From Gammaproteobacteria bacterium (lineage in GTDB: Bacteria > Pseudomonadota > Gammaproteobacteria > Thiohalobacterales > Thiohalobacteraceae), in NCBI GenBank assembly GCA_019911805.1, contig JAIOJV010000101.1, positions 1 to 36,545 on the forward strand: a stretch of DNA of 36,545 bases, in the 5' to 3' direction. The notes below the pieces were generated by a model. It worked only from the letters and a program-made list of their open reading frames with translations. It searched no databases and was not told the DNA's origin. Position 1 is the stretch's first letter; every line of letters begins with the position of its first letter. This document shows, piece by piece, positions 28,881 through 36,545 of the stretch. The position numbers were made by a program, and so were the translations under genes.

Positions 28881-29963
28881 TCAACGAATCTTGAGTGTCG
28901 CCAACCCGATCAGGACCAGGATGACGGTGACAATCCAGAAGCGCACGATGACGCGCGGCTCCGGCCAGCCCTTGAGTTCAAAGTGATGATGCAGCGGTGC
29001 CATCCGGAAGATGCGGCGGCCGGTGAGCTTGAAGGATGCCACCTGCAGGATCACCGATACGGTCTCCATCACGAACACGCCAGCCATCACCAGAAACACG
29101 AGTTCCTGCCGCACCAGCACCGCGACCAGTCCCAACGCCGCACCCAGCGCCAACGCGCCGACATCACCCATGAAGACCTGCGCGGGATAGGCGTTGAACC
29201 AGAGAAACCCCAGGCCAGCGCCCATCAACGCGCCGCAGAACACCACCACCTCACCGGTCTCACGGATGTGCGGTATACCCAGATAGGCCGCGAACTTGAA
29301 GTTACCGGTGGCATAGGCGAATACCGCAAGTGCACCGGCGATCATCACCGTGGGCAGGATCGCCAGTCCGTCGAGGCCGTCGGTGAGATTCACTGCGTTG
29401 CTGGAGCCGACGATGACGAAATAGGTCAGCACCACATAACCGATACCCAGGTCGACGGCCACATTCTTGAAGAATGGCACCAGCAGTTGTGTCTCGGCCG
29501 GCGACTGGGCGGTGGCATACAAAACACCTCCCACCGCCAATGCGATCACGGATTGCCAGAAGTATTTCCAGCGTGCGGCCAGCCCCTTGCAATTGCGCAG
29601 CACCAGCTTCTTGTAGTCATCCACCCAGCCGATGACGCCAAACAGCAGCGGGACCACGAGTACCATCCACACGTAACGGTTGCTCAGGTCCGACCACAGC
29701 AGCGTCGCGGTCGTGACCGCCACCAGGATGAGTGCGCCGCCCATGGTCGGCGTCCCGGCCTTGCTCAGATGGGTCTGCGGGCCGTCGCTGCGCACCTGCT
29801 GACCGACCTGATACTGGCTGAGCCAGCGGATCATGACCGGCCCGACCACGAACGAGATGATCAACGCTGTCAGGACACCGAGGATGGCGCGCAGGGTCAG
29901 ATACTGGAAGACGTTGAAGCCGGTATGGAACTGGCTCAGATAATCGGTGAGCAGCAGGAGCAT
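28881..29963 (-). CDS. mraY: Phospho-N-acetylmuramoyl-pentapeptide transferase
   Basis: The 360-residue integral membrane enzyme makes lipid I from UDP-MurNAc-pentapeptide and undecaprenyl phosphate. About ten membrane segments are visible, together with the catalytic blocks [30 protein letters not shown] and [15 protein letters not shown]. The ATG at 29963 shares its A with the murF stop (TGATG). The in-frame extension to 30284 lies within murF and is not used. Its stop codon is embedded in a strong ribosome site for the small ORF downstream. Confidence 0.97.
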   Translation of the reverse strand: MLLLLTDYLSQFHTGFNVFQYLTLRAILGVLTALIISFVVGPVMIRWLSQYQVGQQVRSDGPQTHLSKAGTPTMGGALILVAVTTATLLWSDLSNRYVWMVLVVPLLFGVIGWVDDYKKLVLRNCKGLAARWKYFWQSVIALAVGGVLYATAQSPAETQLLVPFFKNVAVDLGIGYVVLTYFVIVGSSNAVNLTDGLDGLAILPTVMIAGALAVFAYATGNFKFAAYLGIPHIRETGEVVVFCGALMGAGLGFLWFNAYPAQVFMGDVGALALGAALGLVAVLVRQELVFLVMAGVFVMETVSVILQVASFKLTGRRIFRMAPLHHHFELKGWPEPRVIVRFWIVTVILVLIGLATLKIR

Positions 29964-31318
29964 CAGGTCTGCCCCCCGTCCGTTCCGGCCAGCGCGCGCA
30001 CGACGCGCTCCATGCCCATGCGTCGTGACCCCTTCACCAGCAACGTGACCTCGGCACGCAGATCGGCACGCAGCGCGGCCACCAGCGTATCGAGGTCCTG
30101 GAAGGTCCGGGCACCGGGCCCGAAATGCCGCGCCGCCTGCGCCGCCAGCCCGCCCAGGCAGTACAACGCATCGATACCGGCCGCCTGCGCGTAGGCACCG
30201 GCCTCGGCATGCAGCGCGCCGCCATCGGGGCCGAGTTCGCCCATGTCGCCGAGCACCAGCCAGCGCGGCGCCGGCGCCTCGCACAGCACGTCGATGGCCG
30301 CGGCCAGCGAGCCGGGATTGGCGTTGTAGGTGTCATCCAGCAGGAGGCCACCGTCACCACGGTGCATGCGCTGCAGACGGCCGGCCACCGGGGCCAGGGA
30401 TTCGAGGCCGCACCGGACGGCAGCGAGATCCGCGCCGGCCGCCAGCGCGGCGGCGGTCGCACCCAGGGCATTGACGGCGTTGTGGCGCCCGGGCAGGGGC
30501 AGGGCGATCTCCACCTCCCCCGCCGGTGTCCGCAGCCGCAACTGCGTATGACCGGCAACGCTCCGGTAGTCCCCGCTCACGTCGGCATCCATTGCCAGCC
30601 CGAAGCTCAGCACGCGCCGGCTCCCGGCCAGCCCCCGCCACAGATCGGCGCAGCTATCCTCGGCGTTGATCACGGCCACGGCGTCCGCGGCGAGCCCGGC
30701 GAACAACTCACCCTTGGCGCGTGCCACACCCGCGATCGAACCGAAGCCTTCCAGATGGGCCGGGCCGGCGTTGGTGACGATGCCGACCGTCGGCCGCACC
30801 AGGGTCGTGAGATAGGCGATCTCGCCGGGATGGTTGGCGCCCATTTCGATAACGGCGCTGCGGTGTTCCGGCGCCAGGCGGGCCAGCGTCAGTGGCACGC
30901 CGATATCGTTGTTCAGATTGCCGTGGGTCGCCAGCACCGGGCCCGCCGTACCGAGAATGGCCGCCAGCATTTCCTTGACGGTGGTCTTGCCGTTACTGCC
31001 GGTCACGCCGATGACCGGCACGGCGAACCGGCCGCGCCAGTGGGCCGCCAACCGGCCGAGGGCCCGGCGCGTATCCTCGACCTGCAACCGCGGCAGCGTT
31101 GTATCGACGCTGCGGCTGACCGCCACCGCCGCGGCACCGGCCGCACGCGCCTGTTCGACGTAGTCGTGGCCATCGAAATGCGGGCCGGCCAGCGCGAAAA
31201 AGAGGTTGTCGGTGGCGAGCGTGCGCGTATCCGTGCTCAGGCCGGTAAAACGCACATCCGCACCGCTGTGACGCGCCACCAGCACCGCGGCCGCCTCGGA
31301 CAACTGCATGGCCATCAT
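29963..31318 (-). CDS. murF: UDP-MurNAc-tripeptide--D-alanyl-D-alanine ligase
   Basis: The 451-residue ligase joins D-Ala-D-Ala to the UDP-MurNAc tripeptide. The N-terminal [18 protein letters not shown] segment is typical of MurF, the P-loop is GSNGKTT (107-113) and [10 protein letters not shown] is the MurF signature. ATG 31318 overlaps the murE stop by ATGA; ATGs at 31315 and 31309 are alternatives. The stop overlaps mraY. Confidence 0.96.
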   Translation of the reverse strand: MMAMQLSEAAAVLVARHSGADVRFTGLSTDTRTLATDNLFFALAGPHFDGHDYVEQARAAGAAAVAVSRSVDTTLPRLQVEDTRRALGRLAAHWRGRFAVPVIGVTGSNGKTTVKEMLAAILGTAGPVLATHGNLNNDIGVPLTLARLAPEHRSAVIEMGANHPGEIAYLTTLVRPTVGIVTNAGPAHLEGFGSIAGVARAKGELFAGLAADAVAVINAEDSCADLWRGLAGSRRVLSFGLAMDADVSGDYRSVAGHTQLRLRTPAGEVEIALPLPGRHNAVNALGATAAALAAGADLAAVRCGLESLAPVAGRLQRMHRGDGGLLLDDTYNANPGSLAAAIDVLCEAPAPRWLVLGDMGELGPDGGALHAEAGAYAQAAGIDALYCLGGLAAQAARHFGPGARTFQDLDTLVAALRADLRAEVTLLVKGSRRMGMERVVRALAGTDGGQT

Positions 31319-32853
31319 GCGGGGCCCTCCTGCAGCAACGCCCGTACCGTGTCACGATCGCTGAAGGGCAGGCGTCGGTCGCCGACCTGTTGATAGTCTT
31401 CGTGGCCCTTGCCGGCGATCAGCACGACGTCGCCGGGATCGCTGTTGGTGATCGCCTGGGCGATGGCGGTGGCGCGGTCACGCTGGACGTAGACGGCGTC
31501 CGGGTCCTGCATCCCGGCCAGGATATCCATCACGATCTGCGTCGCGTCTTCGTGGCGCGGATTGTCGTCGGTCAGCACGACGTAGTCCGCCAGGCGTTCG
31601 GCGATCGCGCCCATCAGCGGACGCTTGCCAGTATCACGCTCGCCACCGGCACCGACCACGCACCAGAGACTGCCACTGCAGTGTTCGCGCAACGCCTGGA
31701 GGACCTGCTCCAGGGCGCGCGGGGTATGGGCGTAATCGACCACTACCAGCGGTCGGCTCGTACCGCCGCCGAAGGGCTCCATACGCCCGGTCACGGTCTG
31801 CACCCGCGCCAGCCGCGCCAGCGCAGCGCTGAAGGACACGCCACGGATCAGCAGCACGGCCAGCACGGCCAGCAGGTTGCCGGCATTGAAGCGCCCCAGC
31901 AGGGCGACATCGAGGTGTCCCACACCCCAGCTGCCGTCGATGTCGATGGACAGGCCGGCGGTGCCCGCGACGATGTCGGTGGCGACCAGCCAGCGGGTGT
32001 TGGGGCGGTCGAGATCGGTCACCGCCTCGCGCCCCAGCGCATAGACGACCAGCGGCAGCGCGGCCGGCAGTTCCGCATACAGCGTCCGTCCGAAGGCATC
32101 ATCGAGATTGAGCACGGCGGCACCCAGGTCCGGCATGCAGAACAGCCGGCGCTTGGCCGCGGCGTAGGCCGCCTCGTCGCCGTGATAATCGAGATGGTCA
32201 CGGCTGAGATTGGTCAGTACCGCCACATCGAAGGCCACATCGGTGACGCGCCCCTGATCGAGCCCGTGCGAGGACACCTCTATGGCAACGGCGCGTGCAC
32301 CCGTGTCGCGCAGCGCGGCGAGTTCCCGTTGCAAGGTCAGCGCATCCGGCGTGGTGTGCAGGCCCGGGCGCAGCGCACCGTACAGACCGTAACCGAGTGT
32401 ACCGATGGCGCCGCAGGGGTCGCCGGCGGTGTGCAGTGCCTGGGCGAGAAAATGCGCGCAGGAGGTCTTGCCATCGGTGCCGGTGACACCGACGACGAAC
32501 AGGTCGTGGGAGGGATGGCCGTAGAAACGCGCGGCAATGTCGCCGACCCGCCGACCGAGCTGCGCGACGGCGATCACGGGCACGGGCGCGGCGCGCAGCG
32601 GGCCACTGTCCTCGGTGATCGCCTCGGTCGGCTCCCAGGCGATGGCGGCGGCACCGGCGGCGATAGCGTCGGTGACAAAATCCACGCCATGCCGCTGCCG
32701 CCCCGCGACCGCAAGGAACAATACGCCAGGGCGCACCTGGCGACTGTCCAGTGCCAGCCCCTGCACCGCGACGTCCTGGCTCGGCGCGACCCTGGCCAAA
32801 CCGTGCAGCAGCTGCGACAGCAGCGGCGCCTGGGGCCGTTCCTGCGCGGGCAT
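31315..32853 (-). CDS. murE: UDP-MurNAc-L-Ala-D-Glu--meso-diaminopimelate ligase
   Basis: The 512-residue ligase adds the third stem residue. The DNPR motif (430-433, in TDDNPRHED) selects meso-diaminopimelate, as expected for a Gram-negative. The P-loop reads GTDGKTS (125-131) where the common form has Asn in the third position. Starts at ATG 32853, sharing its A with the ftsI stop (TGATG); the GTG one codon upstream is less likely. Stop overlaps murF. Confidence 0.96.
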   Translation of the reverse strand: MPAQERPQAPLLSQLLHGLARVAPSQDVAVQGLALDSRQVRPGVLFLAVAGRQRHGVDFVTDAIAAGAAAIAWEPTEAITEDSGPLRAAPVPVIAVAQLGRRVGDIAARFYGHPSHDLFVVGVTGTDGKTSCAHFLAQALHTAGDPCGAIGTLGYGLYGALRPGLHTTPDALTLQRELAALRDTGARAVAIEVSSHGLDQGRVTDVAFDVAVLTNLSRDHLDYHGDEAAYAAAKRRLFCMPDLGAAVLNLDDAFGRTLYAELPAALPLVVYALGREAVTDLDRPNTRWLVATDIVAGTAGLSIDIDGSWGVGHLDVALLGRFNAGNLLAVLAVLLIRGVSFSAALARLARVQTVTGRMEPFGGGTSRPLVVVDYAHTPRALEQVLQALREHCSGSLWCVVGAGGERDTGKRPLMGAIAERLADYVVLTDDNPRHEDATQIVMDILAGMQDPDAVYVQRDRATAIAQAITNSDPGDVVLIAGKGHEDYQQVGDRRLPFSDRDTVRALLQEGPA

Positions 32854-34574
32854 CACGGCGGCCCCCCGAGCGCCACGCGCTGTACGATCTGCGGCGACAA
32901 CTCGTCGGCGGCATCCGGCGCGACGTTGAGAAAGCGCAGCGCACCCGCCATGACCTTGGAGAACACCGGCGCCGCGACCTTGCCACCGTAATACTCACCA
33001 TCCGACGGCTCGTTGATCATTACCACCGTCACCAGACGCGGGCGACTCAATGGCGCCAGGCCGGCGAACACCGACAGATAGCGATCCTCCGCATAGCCGC
33101 CGGCAATGGACTTGCGCACGGTGCCGGTCTTGCCACCGACGCGGTAGCCGGCGACACGCGCCGCCGGCGCCGTACCCTGAGGACCGACGGCCTGGGCGAG
33201 CATGGCGTTGATCTGGTCCACGGTACGCGTCGACAGGATGCGCTCACCGCGTGGTGGCCGTTCCAGCGGCAGGAAAGACACGGGCCGCGACAGGCCGTCG
33301 GCGGCGAACACGGCGTAGGCCTGCGCCAGCTGCAGCGGCGTCACCGACAGCCCGTACCCGAACGACAGCGTCGCCTGCTCGATGGGGCGCCAGCGGTGGT
33401 GATGTACCAGCAGACCCGCGGCCTCACCCGGGAAGCCGCTGGCGGTCACGGTGCCGAATCCCACCCGGCTGAGCAGCGACCAGAAGTCGGCACGATCCAG
33501 CGACAGCGCGATCTTGGCGACACCGACGTTGCTGGACTTGCGGATCACGCCAGTGACGTCGAGGGCACCGTAGTTATGCACGTCGCGCACGGTGTTGATG
33601 CCGACGCGGTAGAAACCCGGATTGGTGTCGATCGGGGTGTCGGGACGGTAGTGGCCGGATTCGAGCGCCACCGCGACCGTGAAGGGTTTGAGCGTCGAGC
33701 CGGGCTCGAACACGTCGGTGACGGCCCGGTTGCGCGTCGCGTCGGGCGTGAGCCGGGTACGGTTGTTGGGATTGAAGGATGGCTGGTTGACCATGGCCAG
33801 CACCTCACCCGTGGTGGTGTCCAGCACCACGACGGAACCGGAGCGCGCCTTGTGCTGCTGCACCACCGCCTTGAGCTCGCGGTAGGCCAGATACTGGATG
33901 CGGCGATCGATACTCAGTTTGAGATCGCGCCCCGGACGCGCCACCCGGATGCTCTCCACGGTCTCGATGACACTGTGGCGCCCGTCCTTCACCACGCGCT
34001 TGGCGCCGGGCTCACCGCGCAGCCAGTCGTCGTAGGCCAGTTCGATACCTTCCTGGCCGGTGTCATCGATATCGGTGAGGCCGAGCACGTGAGCGGTCAC
34101 CTCCCCGTCCGGGTAATAGCGCCGGTACTCACGCTGCAACGCGACCCCCGGGGCCGCCAGGGCACGCACCTGCGCGGCCACCGACGGATCCACGTGCCGT
34201 TTCAAATAGACAAATTCGCGGCCCGCGCGTTCCGCCAGGAGCCGCTGCAGCTGATCGGGTTCGAGTTCCAGGATCTTGGCCAGGGCGGGCAGGTAGGCGC
34301 GTGCCGACGCGAGTTCCTGGGGATTCGCCCAGACGGAATCGACCGGCGTGCTGACGGCCAGCGGCTCGCCGTTGCGGTCGGTGATCATGCCCCGATGGGC
34401 CGCCAGCGTGACCACGCGCAGATGGCGCGCGTCGCCCTGGTTCTGGAGAAAGTCCTGGTTGAACACCTGCAGATCGATCGCGCGCCACACCAGTGCGCCG
34501 AAGGCGCAGACGAACAGCGCCAGGACGAAGCGGCGGCGCCCGGCGAATTCGGTCTTGTCAGTCGCTCTGCTCAT
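32853..34574 (-). CDS. ftsI: Septal transpeptidase FtsI (PBP3)
   Basis: The 573-residue class B penicillin-binding protein cross-links septal peptidoglycan. It has one N-terminal membrane helix (about 15-33), a pedestal domain beginning HRGMITDRNGEPLAVS, and a transpeptidase domain with SxxK (Ser293, Lys296 in GSTLKPF), SxN (Ser347-Ser348-Asn349) and KTG (482-484). The ATG at 34574 overlaps the ftsL stop (ATGA); an open extension to 34694 lies within ftsL. Partner of FtsW and FtsL. Confidence 0.97.
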   Translation of the reverse strand: MSRATDKTEFAGRRRFVLALFVCAFGALVWRAIDLQVFNQDFLQNQGDARHLRVVTLAAHRGMITDRNGEPLAVSTPVDSVWANPQELASARAYLPALAKILELEPDQLQRLLAERAGREFVYLKRHVDPSVAAQVRALAAPGVALQREYRRYYPDGEVTAHVLGLTDIDDTGQEGIELAYDDWLRGEPGAKRVVKDGRHSVIETVESIRVARPGRDLKLSIDRRIQYLAYRELKAVVQQHKARSGSVVVLDTTTGEVLAMVNQPSFNPNNRTRLTPDATRNRAVTDVFEPGSTLKPFTVAVALESGHYRPDTPIDTNPGFYRVGINTVRDVHNYGALDVTGVIRKSSNVGVAKIALSLDRADFWSLLSRVGFGTVTASGFPGEAAGLLVHHHRWRPIEQATLSFGYGLSVTPLQLAQAYAVFAADGLSRPVSFLPLERPPRGERILSTRTVDQINAMLAQAVGPQGTAPAARVAGYRVGGKTGTVRKSIAGGYAEDRYLSVFAGLAPLSRPRLVTVVMINEPSDGEYYGGKVAAPVFSKVMAGALRFLNVAPDAADELSPQIVQRVALGGPP

Positions 34575-34840
34575 GGCCGTACGATCACCACGGCGCCGGG
34601 CGCCGGTGTTGTCATTTTCAGCCGCTCGCGGGCGAGTTCCTCGATGCGACCATGGGTCGCCCAGGTACTCTGCTCCAGCTGCAGCTGCCCCCATTCGATA
34701 TCCATTTTGTCGCGTGTCGCCTCCAGGCCCTGCAGCGTGATGAAGAGCTTGCGGCTCTGGTACTTCGCGTAGACCACGCCCAGCGCAGACAGCACCACGG
34801 CCAGTACCAGCAGCGGCAGGAGAATGCCGACACCCTTCAC
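34571..34840 (-). CDS. ftsL: Cell division protein FtsL
   Basis: The 89-residue bitopic protein has a membrane helix right at the N-terminus (about residues 5-24, [20 protein letters not shown]) and a periplasmic coiled coil (about 28-75) that pairs with FtsB. It starts with GTG at 34840, overlapping the rsmH stop as GTGA; no ATG is available in a sensible place. The cytoplasmic tail is only a few residues long, shorter than in E. coli. Position between rsmH and ftsI is canonical. Confidence 0.93.
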   Translation of the reverse strand: MKGVGILLPLLVLAVVLSALGVVYAKYQSRKLFITLQGLEATRDKMDIEWGQLQLEQSTWATHGRIEELARERLKMTTPAPGAVVIVRP

Positions 34841-35772
34841 GTCAGTCTCTCCGCCACACGCAGCACGGCACTGCGCGCCCGTGGGTTGGCTATCAATTCC
34901 TGTGCGCCGGGCTGGATCGCCTTGCCCACCAGGCGCAGACGCCCCGGTGCGGGCCCGCCCATGACCGGCAGATCGGGCGGTAACATTTCGCCGCGGCTCT
35001 CGCGGCGCATGAAGCGCTTGACGATGCGGTCTTCGAGGGAATGGAAACTGATGACGCACAGCCGCCCGCCGATCGCCAGCACATCGAGGGTCTGCCCGAG
35101 CGCGGCCTCGAGATCCTGCAGCTCCCGGTTGATGTGGATACGCAGGGCCTGGAAACTGCGCGTCGCCGGATTCTTGTGACGCTCCCGCGTCGGCACTGCC
35201 TGGGCGATGAGCTCCGCAAACTGCTGTGTCGTGGTGATGGGACGTTCTGCCCGCGCCTGTACGACGGCCCGCGCGATACGCCGGGCAAAGCGCTCTTCGC
35301 CGTATTCCTGCAGCACCCGCACGATCTCCGTTGCATCCGCCTGCGCCAGCCACTGCGCCGCGCTCACACCGCTGTCGGGGTCCATACGCATGTCGAGGGG
35401 ACCGTCCCTGAGAAAGCTGAAGCCGCGCGTCGGGTCATCGAGCTGCGGCGACGACACGCCCAGGTCCAGCAGGATGCCGTTCACGCACCCGGCTATACCC
35501 CCTTCCCGCGCCAGTTGCCCTAACATGGCAAACGTGCCTCGTTGAATATGGAAGCGGGCGTCCCGCCCGAATCGTTCCTGCGCGACCCGCACCGCATCCG
35601 GGTCCTTGTCCATTGCGTACAAACGCCCGACCGGACCGAGGCGTTCCAACAGCGCTGCGGCATGGCCGCCACGGCCGAAGGTGCCGTCGATGTAGATGCC
35701 ATCGGGCTGCACCGCCAATCCATCCAAGGCCTCCTCGAGAAGCACCGGACGATGCGCTTGGCTCGGCGTCAT
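34837..35772 (-). CDS. rsmH: 16S rRNA (cytosine-1402-N4)-methyltransferase
   Basis: The 311-residue SAM-dependent enzyme (formerly MraW) methylates C1402 of 16S r[16 protein letters not shown] and the SAM-binding [17 protein letters not shown] are at the N-terminus; [20 protein letters not shown] and [17 protein letters not shown] are family signatures. The ATG at 35772 lies seven bases after mraZ, with a purine-rich ribosome site inside the end of mraZ. Confidence 0.97.
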   Translation of the reverse strand: MTPSQAHRPVLLEEALDGLAVQPDGIYIDGTFGRGGHAAALLERLGPVGRLYAMDKDPDAVRVAQERFGRDARFHIQRGTFAMLGQLAREGGIAGCVNGILLDLGVSSPQLDDPTRGFSFLRDGPLDMRMDPDSGVSAAQWLAQADATEIVRVLQEYGEERFARRIARAVVQARAERPITTTQQFAELIAQAVPTRERHKNPATRSFQALRIHINRELQDLEAALGQTLDVLAIGGRLCVISFHSLEDRIVKRFMRRESRGEMLPPDLPVMGGPAPGRLRLVGKAIQPGAQELIANPRARSAVLRVAERLT

Positions 35773-35779
35773 GGGAGGA

Positions 35780-36232
35780 CTACAGAATCAGATTCTGCAG
35801 CGTATCCGGCGTACCGGCTTCGTCACCGTCCACCGCCACCCAGTCGTCGCGGATCGCGCCCCAGGCCTCTTCATTCCAGATCTCGAACTTCCGCCCCAGT
35901 GCGACCAGCTCCACCCGTTTGCCGAGCTTGGCGAACTCGCGCAGGCGCGGCGGGATCAGGATGCGGCCGTGGCTGTCAACGTCGGTCTCAGTGGCGTGGC
36001 CGAGCAGCATGCGCTGCAGGCGGCGGGTCTGGATGTTCTGGTTGGGCAGGCGCATCAGCTCACGCTCGATGTCTTCCCAGGTGGGGATGGGATACAACAG
36101 CAGGCAGCCGTCGTCATGGACGGTCAGCACCATATGGCCACCACAGCTCTCCTCCAGGTCCCCGCGGTACCGGGTGGGGAGCGCCATGCGGCCCTTGGCA
36201 TCGAGATTGACGGTGTTGCCACCCCTGAACAA
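35780..36232 (-). CDS. mraZ: Transcriptional regulator MraZ
   Basis: The 150-residue protein has two SpoVT/AbrB-like DNA-binding halves, each with the DxxGR motif (DAKGR and DSHGR). MraZ forms rings and represses the dcw promoter. The best start is TTG at 36232, giving [15 protein letters not shown], which aligns exactly with the usual MFRGxxxxNLDxKGR N-terminus; a G-rich stretch about 8-14 bases upstream can serve as ribosome site. It is the first gene of the dcw cluster, and its likely operator is just upstream. Confidence 0.95.
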   Translation of the reverse strand: MFRGGNTVNLDAKGRMALPTRYRGDLEESCGGHMVLTVHDDGCLLLYPIPTWEDIERELMRLPNQNIQTRRLQRMLLGHATETDVDSHGRILIPPRLREFAKLGKRVELVALGRKFEIWNEEAWGAIRDDWVAVDGDEAGTPDTLQNLIL

Positions 36233-36258
36233 AAATACCCCCCGGCCCCGCCTGAATT

Positions 36259-36282
36259 ACCATTTATTTCCACTTTCCCCCA
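36259..36282 (-). promoter_or_regulatory. MraZ-type operator: three TGGN repeats, 10-base period
   Basis: On the minus strand TGGG (36282-36279), TGGA (36272-36269) and TGGT (36262-36259) recur every 10 bases, matching the known MraZ operator of TGGGN repeats with 5-base spacers. They lie between the predicted transcription start and the mraZ start codon, where bound MraZ would block the dcw promoter. The match is strong in spacing; two repeats are degenerate in sequence. Confidence 0.7.
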
Positions 36283-36291
36283 CTTGGCGAC

Positions 36292-36321
36292 ACTATAGGA
36301 ACCACCTGCCCACCCTGTCAA
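36292..36321 (-). promoter_or_regulatory. Sigma70 promoter of the dcw cluster (Pmra)
   Basis: On the minus strand a consensus -35 box TTGACA (36321-36316) and a -10 box TATAGT (36297-36292) are separated by 18 bases. Transcription would start near 36285, about 50 bases before the mraZ TTG and just upstream of the MraZ operator repeats. Confidence 0.8.
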
Positions 36322-36545
36322 GGGAAATGCCGCCGGTAAATGAAAAAATCTCGCTTTGCGGACAGTAACTTAGGCAATCTCAGGGGTTCCCAGGGGTTTT
36401 TCCAGATCATTCAGCCTGTTGGATGGCAAAGTTGTTACAGCGCATGATCTAAACTGTGATTCTCCCGGAATCTGGCGGGGAATGCGGTGTGGCGATGGCT
36501 GCCCGGACCGCCCGCTACCGGCTGGGCTCGTAAGGAGGGGGTGGG
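36322..36545. other. Unassigned upstream region at window edge
   Basis: No gene is recognised between the dcw promoter and the window end. A plus-strand TAAGGAGG at 36530-36537 looks like a ribosome site for a divergent gene just beyond the edge (rsmI is a common neighbour of mraZ). RNase P RNA, which sits near mraZ in some gammaproteobacteria, was looked for and not found here. Confidence 0.4.

Noticed and set aside
32751-34772. Open frame of 673 codons on the plus strand opposite ftsI
   Set aside because: It is an antisense shadow with His/Gly/Arg-rich low-quality protein; ftsI is intact.
36330-36545. RNase P RNA (rnpB) near mraZ
   Set aside because: The conserved GGAGGAAAGTCC and ACAGAACCCGGCTTA elements are absent on both strands.

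Overview
The window is a 36.5 kb stretch of chromosome from a GC-rich gammaproteobacterium. The evidence is the full, canonically ordered dcw (division and cell wall) cluster running mraZ to ftsZ, followed by lpxC, a dciA-like gene, an M23 peptidase, secA, argJ and mutT, plus the pilB-pilC-pilD-coaE-zapD-yacG block. MurE carries the DNPR motif of meso-diaminopimelate ligases, LpxC implies lipid A, and DciA replaces DnaC as helicase loader. The arrangement resembles Chromatiales or Pseudomonas-like genomes; I cannot name a genus from sequence alone. No phage, transposase, tRNA, rRNA or CRISPR array is visible.

Layout. 1-2121 (minus): accB then accC, subunits of acetyl-CoA carboxylase. 2122-3057: a gene-free gap with repeat fragments. 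3058-9101 (plus): pilB, pilC, pilD (type IV pilus assembly ATPase, platform protein, prepilin peptidase), coaE, zapD, yacG. 9102-9594: a gap with alternating REP-like palindromes. 9595-16141 (minus): M23 peptidase, secA, argJ, a Nudix/ThiE-like fusion and a small membrane-anchored protein. 16196-16660 (plus): dciA. 16704-36232 (minus): mraZ-rsmH-ftsL-ftsI-murE-murF-mraY-murD-ftsW-murG-murC-murB-ddlB-ftsQ-ftsA-ftsZ-lpxC, read from right to left, behind a clear sigma70 promoter with MraZ-type operator repeats at 36259-36321.

How the genes work together. The dcw genes make lipid II (MurB-MurG, MraY, Ddl) and the divisome that uses it (FtsL, FtsI, FtsW, FtsQ, FtsA, FtsZ). Most junctions from rsmH to murC overlap by ATGA, GTGA or TGATG, which implies translational coupling. 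ZapD bundles FtsZ; AccBC and LpxC feed fatty acid and lipid A synthesis; SecA exports envelope proteins.

Two features stand out. First, the otherwise tight mraY-murD junction holds an unannotated 24-codon ORF (28794-28868, minus) with a perfect AGGAGGT ribosome site overlapping the mraY stop codon; it encodes an uncharged, single-helix membrane peptide. Second, nearly every larger gap holds a different family of short-word repeats (TTCCGTG-type, AAACCCAC-type, AAGATACAAGAG-type, GGTCCTAG-type, GCCAAGACGCCAAG-type and REP-like), including insertions that split the dcw chain at ftsA/ftsZ and ddlB/murB.
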